A stretch of DNA of 49,313 nt from Darksidea phi (Eukaryota; Ascomycota; Dothideomycetes; Pleosporales; Lentitheciaceae), in the NCBI GenBank assembly GCA_030770425.1, contig JASJFT010000284.1, positions 1 through 49,313 on the forward strand. Direction: 5' to 3'. The notes under the pieces were generated by a model. That model made no database searches. It saw only the letters and a program-made list of their open reading frames with translations, and had not been told where the DNA came from. Made by a program: the position numbers and the translations under genes. Below are positions 1 through 10,195 of the stretch, piece after piece (positions within the stretch are counted from its first letter, which is position 1; each line of letters begins with the position of its first letter).

Positions 1-65
1 GTCCTTTTTTGTTTTTGTCGCTGCTTGCTTCTTCCCGTCTCTGCCCCTCCTGCACCCCGGCCCAC

Positions 66-111
66 TCCCCCCCGCCCCCACCCCCCCCGCCCCCCCCCCC
101 CCCCCCCGCCT
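66..111. repeat. poly-C low-complexity tract
   Basis: A run consisting almost entirely of C, broken by single G and A bases. It lies just beyond the readable part of the GMC oxidoreductase fragment on the minus strand. It may be real low-complexity DNA or a spot where sequencing is unreliable. It has no coding meaning that I can see. Confidence 0.8.
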
Positions 112-193
112 GGCGATCAGGAGTATTTGAGGAGAACGGGAAAGAAGGTACCTGGGGTGCCGGGTGGGCGGGCGACGGTGTTGATAGCTGTCT

Positions 194-538
194 AGATGCA
201 AGGTTCGTCCGCGATGTAGCCGATTTCTACTACTAAGACGTTGACTGTGAGATGTGTTAACGCTTGTGCTAAGCTCTGTGATGGAAAGAGAAGAATGGAG
301 TAGGGTAATTGTAGGGGGTTCCTTTGCCTTTGGGATCTTCAGTGAGTCGATTCGCGACGACGGGACCCACCGTGCCACCGCCGATGACTACATGGTCATA
401 TGAATCTCGTAGTTGATCCACCGAGCGTTTCACTTGCGCTAATTCCGCAAACAAAGGACTTGCTCGTACTGTGTCCGCGAGAAGTAACAATTGCACCACG
501 CCCGAAAGCAGCGTTCTTATAACGATTCCACGAGCCAT
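194..538 (-). pseudogene. GMC (glucose-methanol-choline) oxidoreductase, 5' fragment
   Basis: The minus-strand ATG at 538 opens a signal peptide (hydrophobic, ending near RASP). It is followed by the FAD-binding entry of GMC oxidoreductases, YDHVVIGGGTVGPVVANRL, the usual GxGxxG dinucleotide-binding loop. After EDPK the frame continues only if 245-327 is removed as an 83-nt intron with a GC donor and CAG acceptor, giving VNVLVVEIGYIADEPC, the expected second beta strand. An in-frame TAG follows two codons later (about 192-194), and the poly-C tract comes next. Known family members are secreted alcohol or sugar oxidases of about 600 residues. Here about 60 residues remain before the stop. It is either a pseudogene or a gene with another intron that leaves the window at base 1; I favour decay. 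Confidence 0.6.
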
Positions 539-1315
539 TTTGAAAGCTCTCCCGCGCCGTTTGGCGTAAAAATGGGAGCCTGGTCGTCATGATGTACAAG
601 AGGGGTCCCCTGCCCGTCAGTAAATGTTCAGTCCTCTCCTCGTATTGCTGCTGCAAGATGCGGGTAGCATGCACAGTCCCGCCAGGGCCCATGGACGCTA
701 GCTGGTCGGGTAGTTAAGCGCATGCAGCATACAGGTGCACCGATGCAGGACATACAGGGGAGGATGCAGTTGTTTAAAAGTATTGGTGCCGTTCGGCTTT
801 TTGCTGACTACTTGTTTTCGTACTCCACTACTGTAAGTGTGTTGGGGCGAGGTGGTGAGGAGGGTAGTTGATAATTCCATCACTAGTGAGAAGCTACTGC
901 GGTTCGGCGCCACAAAGTCCTTGGACTTTGATTTCATGGGGCATTAGAGAAGACTATAGAAGGTGGAACACTGCCGAAATAGTCGCTGAAGTGACGCAAA
1001 ACGCCACAATTCTTCGTGCGACTTCGGCACATCGACCGTGGAGCGGAGAAATTCTTCCGCAGGAAATAACGTTCAGGGACCGAGTAGAATACGAGAATCT
1101 TTAGTAAGACAAGATCTAGTTGATGAACCTAGAAGAGATCCTGGTGCATGGGTTGGCATAACAGAAACGTAGTGAAGTTACGATAGATGCGTGAGCGAGC
1201 TGGTTGCGGAATGATGAGAATGGAAGATTGTTGTGATGAAGAAGCGTGCCTAGAAACGCCATTCTATGAACTCTGCGACATCCTTCCGCCTCTTGAGAAA
1301 CGTCAGGTAAAACCG
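539..1315. other. gene-free stretch
   Basis: Between the GMC fragment and the 3' end of the HET gene I find only short overlapping ORFs on both strands (for example 868-1104 +). None has a recognisable motif or a coding-like continuation across splice sites. I see no repeat or RNA gene. Confidence 0.5.
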
Positions 1316-4169
1316 TCAAATGAAGGTGAATCGAGTGACCGGCCAATCCTCGAATGGAAATCGCTCACCGCGCTTCCGATATACTGAGACAATACCGAGT
1401 CTCCTATAGACCTCTTGACCGTTATCTTCTGTTCTGGCCTTATTCATCAACAAGTAGCAATCGGTAGAACCGCCCCCAAAGCTTCCTTTAAACTCCATAA
1501 ATGGCAAACACATGACTTGATTATCCATGCCAGTAACGGTATAAGATGGCCTGTCCCGGTACGCTTTCTTGTAATAATCAAATGACGTCCAGCCATAGGT
1601 GTAGCCAGGAAGATATATTTCCGGCAATTGGAAATTGTCGAAATTAATATGCCATAGGGTAATGCCAGTCGAGGCGAGTCTAAGGTGTACAGACAGCAAG
1701 CGGGAGGAAGGAGCAAGGCGGTCGTACCACTGTTGCGGCATGAGTAATGGATTGAGGCAACGATAAACGGAGGGATAGTGGTATGAAAAGAGTTGCTTAC
1801 CGTGCCTGGAATTAATTTACCATCTAGAACCATCTCTGCCCTCGAAAGTTCACCTGTTTCGTCTCCGATAGATGCGGGTTCCACAGTGAGGTCCACCAGT
1901 TTCACATGCGTTCTCCTTATGTCGCCCCCCTCACATATGTGGCACACAGCTCCGTTGCTACTAGCCCATGACCAAGTTGGAGCGCGCCAGTTGTGAGATA
2001 GTCCGGAGACGGACATTGGAGGATCACGATTCTCGTTTTCTTTCCGCTTTCGTCCCGCTCCTACATGCGCTACGGGGTACCATAGCATGTCTTGGAACAA
2101 AGATTGGATCCATAAGCCTCCGATATACTTGTCACCAGGGCGATATCTTTGCATTTGTTGTGCTAGACCAGAAAGCGCTGGCAGTTTATCTTTTCCAAAA
2201 GTAAGCCCCAGCCCTGAATACTCTCGAACAATTGCTCGCCATCTGGAATGCAACGCAGACTTATCCCTCCAACTCGCCAAGGTTGAACTATGGTGGTACT
2301 TGTGGGCATCATCGTATCGATTAGTGGCTGTCAGATTATCGTCCTCCCCACATTCAGTGGCTGTCAGATCATCGTCCTCCCCACATTCGCAGTTCGTGCG
2401 TTCCATGCATTCCCATCTTAGTTCCTGCTTGCCGAAGTGAAGCACCCGTGGTGAAAGAAGAATTTCTTGATATGCCCATGCGCGACATAGGAGGGGAACG
2501 TCTTTGGGGTCAAGATACCTAGAATCCCGTCCTGTGGAGACGTGTGAGATTCCGGACCGGAGATAGATGTTGTAAGGAACCCCATCAGAGGCGAAGCCAA
2601 AAAGCCTGTTGGGTTGTTCCTCTGGATCTTTGGCATAGAATAACCCCCCATCATCACTTGGAGAGGCTGTTGCAGCGAGAGTAACATACGACTTTTGGTA
2701 GATATGCACCATCTTCACCGACTCTTCAAGCCAGTCCTCCCTGCTGTCTTGGATAATGCAAAGTGAGTCTATCCATAGGTATCTTATTCTCAACCACCGA
2801 GTGAAGACTATGGCATCCTGGAATGTCTTTGGTAGCGCACCCCAAGGAATGCTCTTCCTGTTTTGATCGAGTGTGTTGCTTGTGGTTTTAGCAGGGAAGT
2901 CAGAATCACCCCAGCAGTGGCTGAGGCTTACGTAGCACCCAATATCGCCGCTACTCTCGTACAATTTCAATCCATCTTCGGAGTCGGCAGCTTCAAGATC
3001 GAGCACACGACGAGGCAGTGACACTTTGCTATTGTTGTCACACCGATCATGGAAAACTAGGCAATCTTGTATCCAGCCCAAAGCCTTCAAGAACGCTTCT
3101 TCGGAGCCGGTATCAGTAGCGGTAGCATTCGAGACAGGTAGGTCGTTATAGTGATTCTCATCATCTGTTATGAGTGATCAGTGTACATTTTAACGATGCT
3201 AGGTTGCACATACCACTTAGTACAAACAGATCTGCGGAACACTCGGCGAAATTCTGATTTTCATCGCGGATAGGACTGGGAGGGTGAACATCACACATAA
3301 TTCTGAAATCATACCAAGGATCGTGCCACCACAAAAGACAAGTGTCAGCCGATAAAGTTGTCCCATGCAATCGTACAACTTCGAGAATGATCTTGCAATA
3401 GAAACACTCTTCTGCAAAAGCTTCAACCATGTGCATCTCTGGGGATCGAAAGCTTCGCTTCCTGGTGCAAACCGTACATTCCCCAGTTCTGGGCGGCGGT
3501 CGTTTCTCTGATGGCCATTTTTGATGCCGGAGATGGTCATGGTGATAGTTCATCGCAACTTCGCCTCGAGGACAAGAACGCAACGTACGAGATAGTTCAT
3601 CGCAGGAGTCGATGGAACTCCAACTGCGTTCTGATGCTGTATCGGACAGACTGTCGTCAGTGTTCCACCCTCTCGCAGGAGAAAGAGATCTTTGTCGAGG
3701 ATTGAGGACGATCAGATCGGTTATCGCTTGACCGTTCTCGCCACTAGGACCCGGCGGAGCATCGTTGGCATAGTTATCCAGTGAGGACAACTCTGTGATT
3801 CGAGAGAATGAACGGTCGGGTGGTTCTTCGATAACCCTTGGTTTAATACTGGCAGAGTAACATAAGCAACAATGGCGTCATCGCGGTGACCAGGCCGAAC
3901 AATGTCAGAAGAGGAAGGCACACGCACGTGACCACATCCCCATCTCTCAATAATTTTCCCACAGCCAAATGACCCAGACACTCATACCCGTCAACTGCAA
4001 CACCAAAACTACCAAAGTCTCTGTCATATGAGTAGATCCCAATAGCCTTGTCAATTTCTTCCAAAAACTCAGCTATTGTCATGTTCTCAGCCTTGTGCCC
4101 ATCCTCGAGACCCCAAAGAATCTTCGAAATCGACCCGTCGTCCCTTTCGATCTGTAGTCGCAGTCTCAT
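1316..4169 (-). CDS. HET-domain protein with N-terminal coilin-like beta-grasp domain
   Basis: Four exons: 4169-3928, 3848-3214, 3164-1801 and 1729-1316. Introns are 79, 49 and 71 nt, all GT-AG, and phases agree throughout (884 aa). I chose the ATG at 4169 because it opens directly into MRLRLQIERDDGSISKILW. Together with VDGYECL, LLRDGDVVTIKP and the length of about 85 residues, this matches the N-terminal self-association domain of coilin. An acidic/Ser-rich linker and a Cys-rich block (TGECTVC, AEECFYCKIIL) follow. The HET domain comes next, with YVSLSHCWG (about 370-378), RYLWIDSLCIIQD (about 421-432) and RAWAYQEILLSPRVLHFG (from about 520). HET domains trigger cell death after fusion of unlike hyphae. 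The fusion rests on the first intron, whose removal restores DVVTIKP. A 33-bp tandem duplication lies in exon 3. HET identity is very sure; the coilin link is likely. Confidence 0.87.
2323..2388 (-). repeat. 33-bp tandem duplication inside the HET gene
   Basis: Two adjacent 33-bp units (2323-2355 and 2356-2388) differ at one base. They encode the 11-residue unit ECGEDD(D/N)LTAT twice, in frame, after the HET motifs. Because the unit is a multiple of three, copy number can vary without breaking the protein. Confidence 0.9.
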
Positions 4170-4258
4170 GGTGAGCGAACACTCGATGATCAATCGCTAT
4201 TAGGCGCTCATGCTAGAACTGGTAGATTGAGTTTTAGTGAATGTGGAAAGGCTGGGAT

Positions 4259-4264
4259 CTTATA
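4259..4264 (-). promoter_or_regulatory. TATA-like box of the HET gene
   Basis: TATAAG on the minus strand, about 90 nt upstream of the chosen ATG at 4169. It sits exactly at the edge of the MITE-like element that begins at about 4264. The position suits a core promoter, but short A/T words are common, so this is weak on its own. Confidence 0.35.
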
Positions 4265-4914
4265 GGGTCTGTTCGGTACGGGCTTCTGGAGGCACCAGAT
4301 TACCGCCAGAACGCTTAATAATTAATCGATCTGAAGTTGAAACTGGCGCCGTGTTCGGTACAATTGAGGTTCTGACGCGCTTCTGGTGGTGTTAGAAATA
4401 ATATGAAATTAGCCAGGTTAAAACCCTTGCTAGTGCTTACATGACCCGCATCTAAACCTTATTAGGCGATCTGGTGCCTCCGGAAGTTTGCTGGTGGTCG
4501 TGAGGTGCCGTAGGATGCTCAACTTCAACTCAGCTCTAGCCTTGACCGTCGGAGCCAGCCGTCGTCAATTATTACTAGTCTTGGCATGGTGTTGGATCCC
4601 TGGTATGCCCCGAATCGACGCCCCTATAGTAGCTACCCTTACTAGTATAATAGCTAGCCGCTTATCGGCTATAGGCGTTATATTAGTTATAGTAATAGCG
4701 CGCGATCGGTAGGTAATATCAGGTTAGTAGGAGGTTTGATTTTCGCTATGTACGTATCTGAAAAATTGATGTTCTGTGCCTACCGAACAGTATTTCAGAT
4801 AACTGATCAGCGACTAATAGACCTAGCGTAAACTATAACCCATCCCACTGTACGCCACCAGCTCCTCCTGACGCCAATATGACGGTAATCTGAACCTCCG
4901 TACCGAACTGGCCC
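4264..4914. mobile_element. MITE-like element, possibly PIF/Harbinger type, with a nested copy
   Basis: Left end AGGGTCTGTTCGGTACGG (from 4264) and right end, reverse complemented, AGGGCCAGTTCGGTACGG match at 16 of 18 positions. A further shared block AGATTACCG lies just inside both ends. TTAT flanks both sides (4260-4263 and 4915-4918), compatible with the TTA/TAA-type target duplication of PIF/Harbinger elements. Further inverted arms lie inside: 4283-4300 with 4469-4486 (17 of 18), and GTTCGGTA at 4353-4360 with TACCGAAC at 4781-4788, suggesting nested insertion. There is no transposase ORF, so it would be non-autonomous. The 4560-4720 part is rich in TpA. Family assignment is inference from ends and target site only. 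Confidence 0.6.
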
Positions 4915-5126
4915 TTATTTGAGTCATTGCAGTGGTGAGCTGGCTGGCGGCTGCCACGTGGACAAGGCTGAATTCGTCGACATGCAGGGCTGCATACGCC
5001 ACGTCCATATCTGGATGCTGGGACTCGATTATCCAAGCCTAGTACAAATCACAGCACCGCAAAGACTCCCAGCTCATCAAGCCTGCTTCTACTATTGTAT
5101 ACGGTGAAGCCTCGATGAGCGATAAC

Positions 5127-5352
5127 TCAAAACTCAGTTTGAAGACAAGGAAGAGTACCAACTGAAGTATTCAACATTTTTATTGCATCTCTATCTACCA
5201 CACACCGTGATAAAGATACAACAGCAATAAAACCGAAAGCCCTTGCCGAAGCATCCATCATCGCCAATCCACGACTGACTTGCACATTTCCAGGCCATTG
5301 CTTCGGGAACAACTGTCGAGAACAGAATGCAAATAAAATCAAAAAGCCTCAT
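5127..5352 (-). CDS. small secreted cysteine-rich protein, effector-like
   Basis: The minus-strand ATG at 5352 (an earlier in-frame ATG lies at 5376) opens a typical signal peptide, MRLFDFICILFSTVVPEAMA. A short Cys-rich mature part follows: WKC, a DDGC turn and FYCC. Unspliced, it stops at 5191 (53 aa). A likely 58-nt intron, GTATCT to TTCAG, would replace the end with FGTLPCLQTEF and stop near 5127 (about 55 aa). Small proteins with W-K-C near the mature start and a later Y-C-C are common among secreted proteins of plant-associated Dothideomycetes. It sits between a MITE and a BTB pseudogene and is antisense to the latter's start. The function is unknown, and the gene is predicted only from its layout. 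Confidence 0.4.
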
Positions 5353-5394
5353 TACGTAGTAGAAAGATGTATCCATGTCCGCGGTGTAAGTCTT

Positions 5395-5993
5395 GTCTTG
5401 GCCTTGCCATGGGGATGTCCAATTGCGCCTCTTCCATGTACTGGAGCATTACTCTTCTTACCCTCGCGCCGCGCTCAGAGGTTTGGGAGGAGGGTCACAA
5501 CAAAACAGTCAAACTGCCAGATGATGAACCAGAGGTTTACAGAGCTGTTTTTCGTTAGATTTATACGGGAAAACTCTATACTGCTCTTACCGCTTCGGGC
5601 GAGATACCGTTGGACTTTCAACTCATCTGTGACATACATGTCTTCGCCGATGCGCGCGGTATGCCGGAACTTTCTAATGCAGCGGTCGACCTATGGTATC
5701 AAAAGACTGTGCAGGTATGGAAGTACCCACATGATCAACTCTTCTACATCTACGAAAATGCACTTCCTGGATCACCACTTCGGAAATTTATTGTTGATGA
5801 CGCTACTGGACGCTACCATTTCAACAGGTTGAGAGAGCACCCAGATAATTTCTCCAAGGAGTTCTTGATTGACGTGATCCTTGCGTCTAAAGACTACCAT
5901 TGCGAGCCGGGATATCAGAAAGACATATGCAATGATTGGCAGGGCTTTTGTAAATCACAACTGTGCTTTTACCATGACCATTCGTCTCATTAG
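5395..5993 (+). pseudogene. BTB/POZ-domain protein, frameshifted and with a nonsense codon
   Basis: The BTB core can be read across three frames. One gives LEHYSSYPRAAL (about 5440-5480). A frameshift leads to VWEEGHNKTVKLPDDEP and EVYRAVFR. An in-frame TAG (5556-5558) then stands where the family has Trp in the FRWIYTGKL motif. After the TAG the same frame runs to 5993 with DFQLICDIHVFADARGMPEL and the alpha-helical BACK-like tail. BTB proteins of this fungal type are cytosolic or nuclear interaction modules of about 250-300 aa. With one frameshift and one nonsense change in a conserved position, I call it a pseudogene. The tail may extend to 6193 in another frame. Confidence 0.75.
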
Positions 5994-6301
5994 GAGAACC
6001 CTTCAAAATCATGGTGAGGAGGCACAACCCCCACGTTAATTTTGATGCGCTAATCACTGAGTATGTAGACCAAATGCGCGCTATACCACAGTACATTCCA
6101 GGCAGTTCAGAAGGTGACCAGCGATCAAGCACACAAGTTAATCAGGAAAATATAATTCTTGGAGAATACCATTGTTCTTCGAAAGATATCTAAACGAAAC
6201 GGCGTTTTTTGGATTAAATACGGGTGCCCACTTCATGAGTAGCTTCATATAAAGCTCCTACCAGCTTTACGACCCTTTTTTTCGCTTGCGACTCAATACC
6301 A
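5994..6301. other. spacer between BTB pseudogene and lipocalin-like gene
   Basis: A 60-codon ORF at 6011-6193 (+) could be a frame-shifted end of the BTB pseudogene but has no motif. Nothing else is recognisable. Confidence 0.4.
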
Positions 6302-6886
6302 TCACGCAATCTTCTCCCAAAACAAGTTCGAAATCTGATTCTGAGTCTCCAATCTTGCCCACAAATGCAACACCAACCTCTTCCTCATCTCGCCACCCTT
6401 ACCTTCTACTCGCACCTCTTCTTTGCTCAAAGTGTAATTCCTCCCCTGCGGCGTTCCGGCCCAACTCGGCCGACTGGTCACCGTCAACGGACCATGTATC
6501 AACGTCCCGGTCTTCTCATTACTCCCTTCCAACGCAGTCAATGGCCCGGCATAGTGTAAGCTTGTGCTGCCTACGATGGCCCAATTTTCTAGTAACTCGG
6601 TGGTGTTGGCGGGCCAGGAAAGTTTCATAGGTCGATGGGCGGGATCGGTTGACATTATGTTTGCGGACATATGGGTGGGGGTGTAGAGAATTTGGCCGCT
6701 GGGATGGGAGCCGAAGCCGGGTAGGGGGGGAGGCTTAGGGATGCCATTGAGGTCGGTTCTAGTAGTAAAATAGTGAGTACAAATTAGGAGGAGAAAGGTA
6801 TTATGATTGGAGAAGACGGACTGCGTCATGTTCAAAAGGGACCATGTCCCAATAAGTATCTTGGGGATAGCTGCTGAATTGACCAT
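6302..6886 (-). CDS. lipocalin-like domain protein
   Basis: The ATG at 6886 gives MVNSAAIPKILIGTWSLLN, followed by SGQILYTPTHMSANI, then HYAGPLTALEG, GPLTVTSRPSW and RNYTLSKEE, ending in LHLWARL. This is the layout of the small bacterial/fungal lipocalin-like family (Lipocalin_5 type), a beta-barrel of about 150-170 residues often found beside secondary metabolism or stress genes. The ligand is unknown. The reading frame is open throughout (194 aa). A 63-nt stretch (6759-6821) has a GTCCGT donor, a TACTAG acceptor and a branch-like CTAAT, and it interrupts the conserved N-terminus. Removing it gives a 173-aa protein that fits the family better. There is no signal peptide. Family call is firm; splicing is likely. 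Confidence 0.8.
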   Translation of the reverse strand: MVNSAAIPKILIGTWSLLNMTQSVFSNHNTFLLLICTHYFTTRTDLNGIPKPPPLPGFGSHPSGQILYTPTHMSANIMSTDPAHRPMKLSWPANTTELLENWAIVGSTSLHYAGPLTALEGSNEKTGTLIHGPLTVTSRPSWAGTPQGRNYTLSKEEVRVEGKGGEMRKRLVLHLWARLETQNQISNLFWEKIA

Positions 6887-9299
6887 TGCTGCAATTCTTT
6901 TCTCCTGGATGCTACAGCATGTAGCGAGTTATTAGTGAAGCTCGAAGTTCTGGTAAGTGAAAGCCACACAGCTTCGCCGTTCTCAATGGCGCGGGCCCCT
7001 TTCTTAAGTAGTCAAGTACCCATTCTCCTGCGCTTACTGATAAGCATCGGTAGTTGCAAATTGCATGCATCTCACCTTGCATTGTGTAGGTCTGGGGCGC
7101 AGGTCCGCTAGATTGTGGTAGCGGTCTGGGCTATGTGGTGGCTTCGTACCTTTCTCCTGCTGGTGTGAGTGGCATATTTTGGGCATGGTTTGGGATATTG
7201 CTGTGGTGCTTTGCGCTCGAGATTGACGCTGAGTGATAGTGTACATTCATGCTTCTCGTGAGGATATTCTCGTGAGGATACTGCTCTTTGCGTGCGCTTA
7301 CTGCGATAAGTTCCCAGTGACGCCCTACACACTTTAATAACGTACATTTGCGCCACGTTTACAGGGTAGGGCGGTAATTTGCACTTTAACAGGGGGAGTT
7401 GGCTTGCAAGAGTCGAACGGAAAGTGGCTCCGGGTGCGATGGGGTAGGTGGAGCAGCCTATGTAGGGATCTTGATGGGCCGAGGTGTCGGGCGAAATCTT
7501 ACGTACGGCGAGCGGCGTAGTCGTGGAATACGGTGCAGCTTCTCAGCTGGAGCGGTGAATGAGGGTGAGAACGTTGGACCAGGGATTTGTGAGATAATCT
7601 GCTTATATTCAGCCGGTAAGCGACTCTAATCCCGCTCCATCTGCAGTCAATCCAGCCTTAGCGATATTACGCCCTTCTAACCCCGTCCATAAGTCGAAAA
7701 TCTTCTCTTTTTCTTTCGTGCCATAGATAGTTCAACCACAATATTCTTTTCCTACGCAAGTTCTTTGGTTTAACTTGAACGCCTCGGTTTATATAATGCT
7801 AAGACTGAGACGGCTTGGTAGGGGATAAGCTGAAGGAATGCAACCCCAAATACGGAGCTCACTAATCATTAGGTGAATGAAAGATACGAATATCGAAAGC
7901 TTCGGCCTAGTCCGTATGCATGCACACGGTAGTCATCTCTCTGGCCTAGCAGCGGCGGCAATCGTGCGTATATCTACACCTTCTCTCTCGCTCGCATAAT
8001 ATCCTAGGATCGCGCTTGTCTTCCTCTCCGCCAAGGCCGACCATGTCTTTCTCCACTCGGCATCAACAAGGTCCACAAATCATCTTCTGTTCTTCTGACC
8101 TCCCGTCACTCTTGCACCATGGAACACGAGACTCAATATGCAGCTACGTTCTCATTGGTCAGAAATCGACAATGGCAGTACTCACGACATCTACAGGTAG
8201 GCGGAGTCGTGCTCAGCTTCACCATCTTCTTGATCTCTACTGCGACTAGTGTAGAAGACCTTACCTTTAAAAGTGGGAGCATGTTATAGAGATAGAATGC
8301 AAATCATTCTCTTTTAGTCCCAACGCTGTCTGCGCTTTCTACCAGGGTACCATTTCATACTCACCACAGGAATATGTCTGTTAACTCCTCACCGTAACAA
8401 CTCCCTCTCGTAGTACCGCCTAAGATGTGACGATTATACAGTAGCATGGATATGCGCGCTACCAGTCGAGCTGTCGGCGGCGCAGGCGATGCTGAACGGA
8501 GAGCATCGCCGTCCTGCACACGAACAAGTTCCTATACCGTCTAGAATCGATCGCCTAAGTTACTGTTGTGGATGTATACCTGCCACCTAGTCAAAAACCA
8601 AAGCTGTTGCTGTCTAGATGGCCATTCAGCTCATTCCGCAGAGCTCTCAAGGTAGTAACAAGAGCCGGCCGGTTAATTGTTGAAATGGCGCCAATGCCGT
8701 CTTTCATCATTAAGCCGAATTTATATAGCTGGAAATTCCTATTTACTATCAAGTGGGGTGGGCTACGATAAAGACATGTTGCCATGTAAATTAATATGGT
8801 GGCGTCCCATTATGTGAACGTACTTTTTCTTAATCAGTCGCACTCAGGTAGTGTGTGAGAAAGTCGACCTTATTATGATTATAATGAAAGTATGGAGTTA
8901 TATGTACATGTACGGGATGAGATGGCAGTGGGAACAATAGGAGATAACTCATGATACCATTTTATCAACCTGTTCAAGGGGCCCATTAGGATTGGCCAGA
9001 TGCCAACCGTCGTCCGTAACGATTATAGTCAGGATACCACGTCCATGGCGAGGTGTCCGTTCCCTCTGGAGCTTCTGCGCTTGACGTGGCGTCCGAAAGA
9101 CTACTGTCATGTGTAGGGTGTGATCCTCCGTCATTATACTGAGGAGTCGAAACCGATGATTGCGTATATATAGCTAACGCTTCTCCAACTCCCCGCGGAA
9201 CTGGTAGTGCGTATAATAAGCAGGCATGTTTAATCTGCTGCACTTACCGAACTCTGGTGTGCCCGAGGTGTATGGAGGACATTTAGAGATCTCACCCAT
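6887..9299. other. gene-poor 2.4-kb stretch
   Basis: I find no gene I can defend. About 8985-9120 on the minus strand reads PEGTDTSPWTWYPDYNRYGR. The W-T-W-x-x-x-Y-x-R-Y pattern resembles a motif near the ends of various fungal proteins, but it stops on both sides and is at best a relic. A 56-codon ORF at 8119-8289 (+) has a hydrophobic end but no other support. No tandem repeats or RNA genes are seen. Confidence 0.4.
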
Positions 9300-9309
9300 T
9301 ACGACTCCT

Positions 9310-10195
9310 TTAGATGTCTAACCTTCCCCAAATTGAGATATTCCGAGGCGAAGCTGGAACAGACACTTCGCATGGAAGCGGTACTCTGTGCCAATCTACC
9401 CATGTTCTTCGAGCGCCGTAGGCTCAAGGAGCTAATAGGCTTGACACAAACATCAATATTCGACAAGAGGCTTAAAGAAAATGAGTTGCGGGGTGTACAA
9501 AAAAACATCGTCGACTTTTTCGTTCCGCCTGCCCGGACTGGACACTCGAGGCGCTATTGGTACCAAAGCCTGATTGTCCGATTCAATATCGGCCACTATT
9601 TGCTTTAACAGCCGCCGCTGTTGATGTGAATTTGGACTGCAGTGAAATATTTTATCAATCGCGGTGCCATGATCACCATGAAAATGCACATAATGTGCAT
9701 CGAGAAGGCACCAAGTGACGAGTTCAAATGGTACCCAGGGTACTGGGACATACATCTGGCCGCAAGGGTTTTCGAAGAACCCGTAATGGCTCTGGCCTCG
9801 ACAGGCAAGCTTGAGGTCATTCAGTACTTGCTGCACATAATGGACTCACGGGAGCCGGAACAACCACGTCCGTAGGATCGAAGGAGATACAATACGAGCT
9901 CTATGCTGCCATCAAGGCCGCAACTACTGGCGCACAACCACAGGGGATCATGCTTCTGGAGAATTTCAGGAGAGAACACGCAGTCACCTGCTTGAATGGT
10001 TCGTGTAAGGGCGGCTGTTCGCGCTTATGCTGCCGCAGGTCTATTGTTGCCGCGACAAAAACCGGGTGCATCGACACAGTTCTACCGTGTTGCATATCAA
10101 AGACAGGGACTGAATTGACAACGAGACCTCTATTAAAGCACTGAAGTATGGCAGCAAGTATATTGTTCGCCGTATTTTCGAGAAAGACGTAGAAT
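9310..10195 (+). pseudogene. ankyrin-repeat protein relic
   Basis: Protein-like stretches alternate between frames on the plus strand. They include KYFINRGAM (about 9640), MALASTGKLEVIQYLLHI (about 9785-9840), ELYAAIKAATTG (about 9895), RSIVAATKTGCIDTV (about 10040-10080) and LKYGSKYIVRRIFEKD (about 10140-10190). The repeated A-x-x-G-x-(L/I)-(E/D)-(V/I)-x-x-(L/V)-L pattern is that of ankyrin helices. Several stops and frame changes separate the pieces, and no single intron set rejoins them. It is probably a decayed ankyrin gene. The evidence is moderate because each piece is short. Confidence 0.45.

Noticed and set aside
9..236. Plus-strand ORF with a long proline run
   Set aside because: It is the translation of the poly-C tract; there is no other support, and the opposite strand carries the GMC fragment.
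8119..8289. 56-codon plus-strand ORF with a hydrophobic end
   Set aside because: No homology I recognise, no splice extension and no leader; chance cannot be excluded.
8985..9120. W-T-W-x-x-x-Y-x-R-Y stretch on the minus strand
   Set aside because: Resembles a motif in fungal proteins but is too short and isolated to call even a pseudogene.
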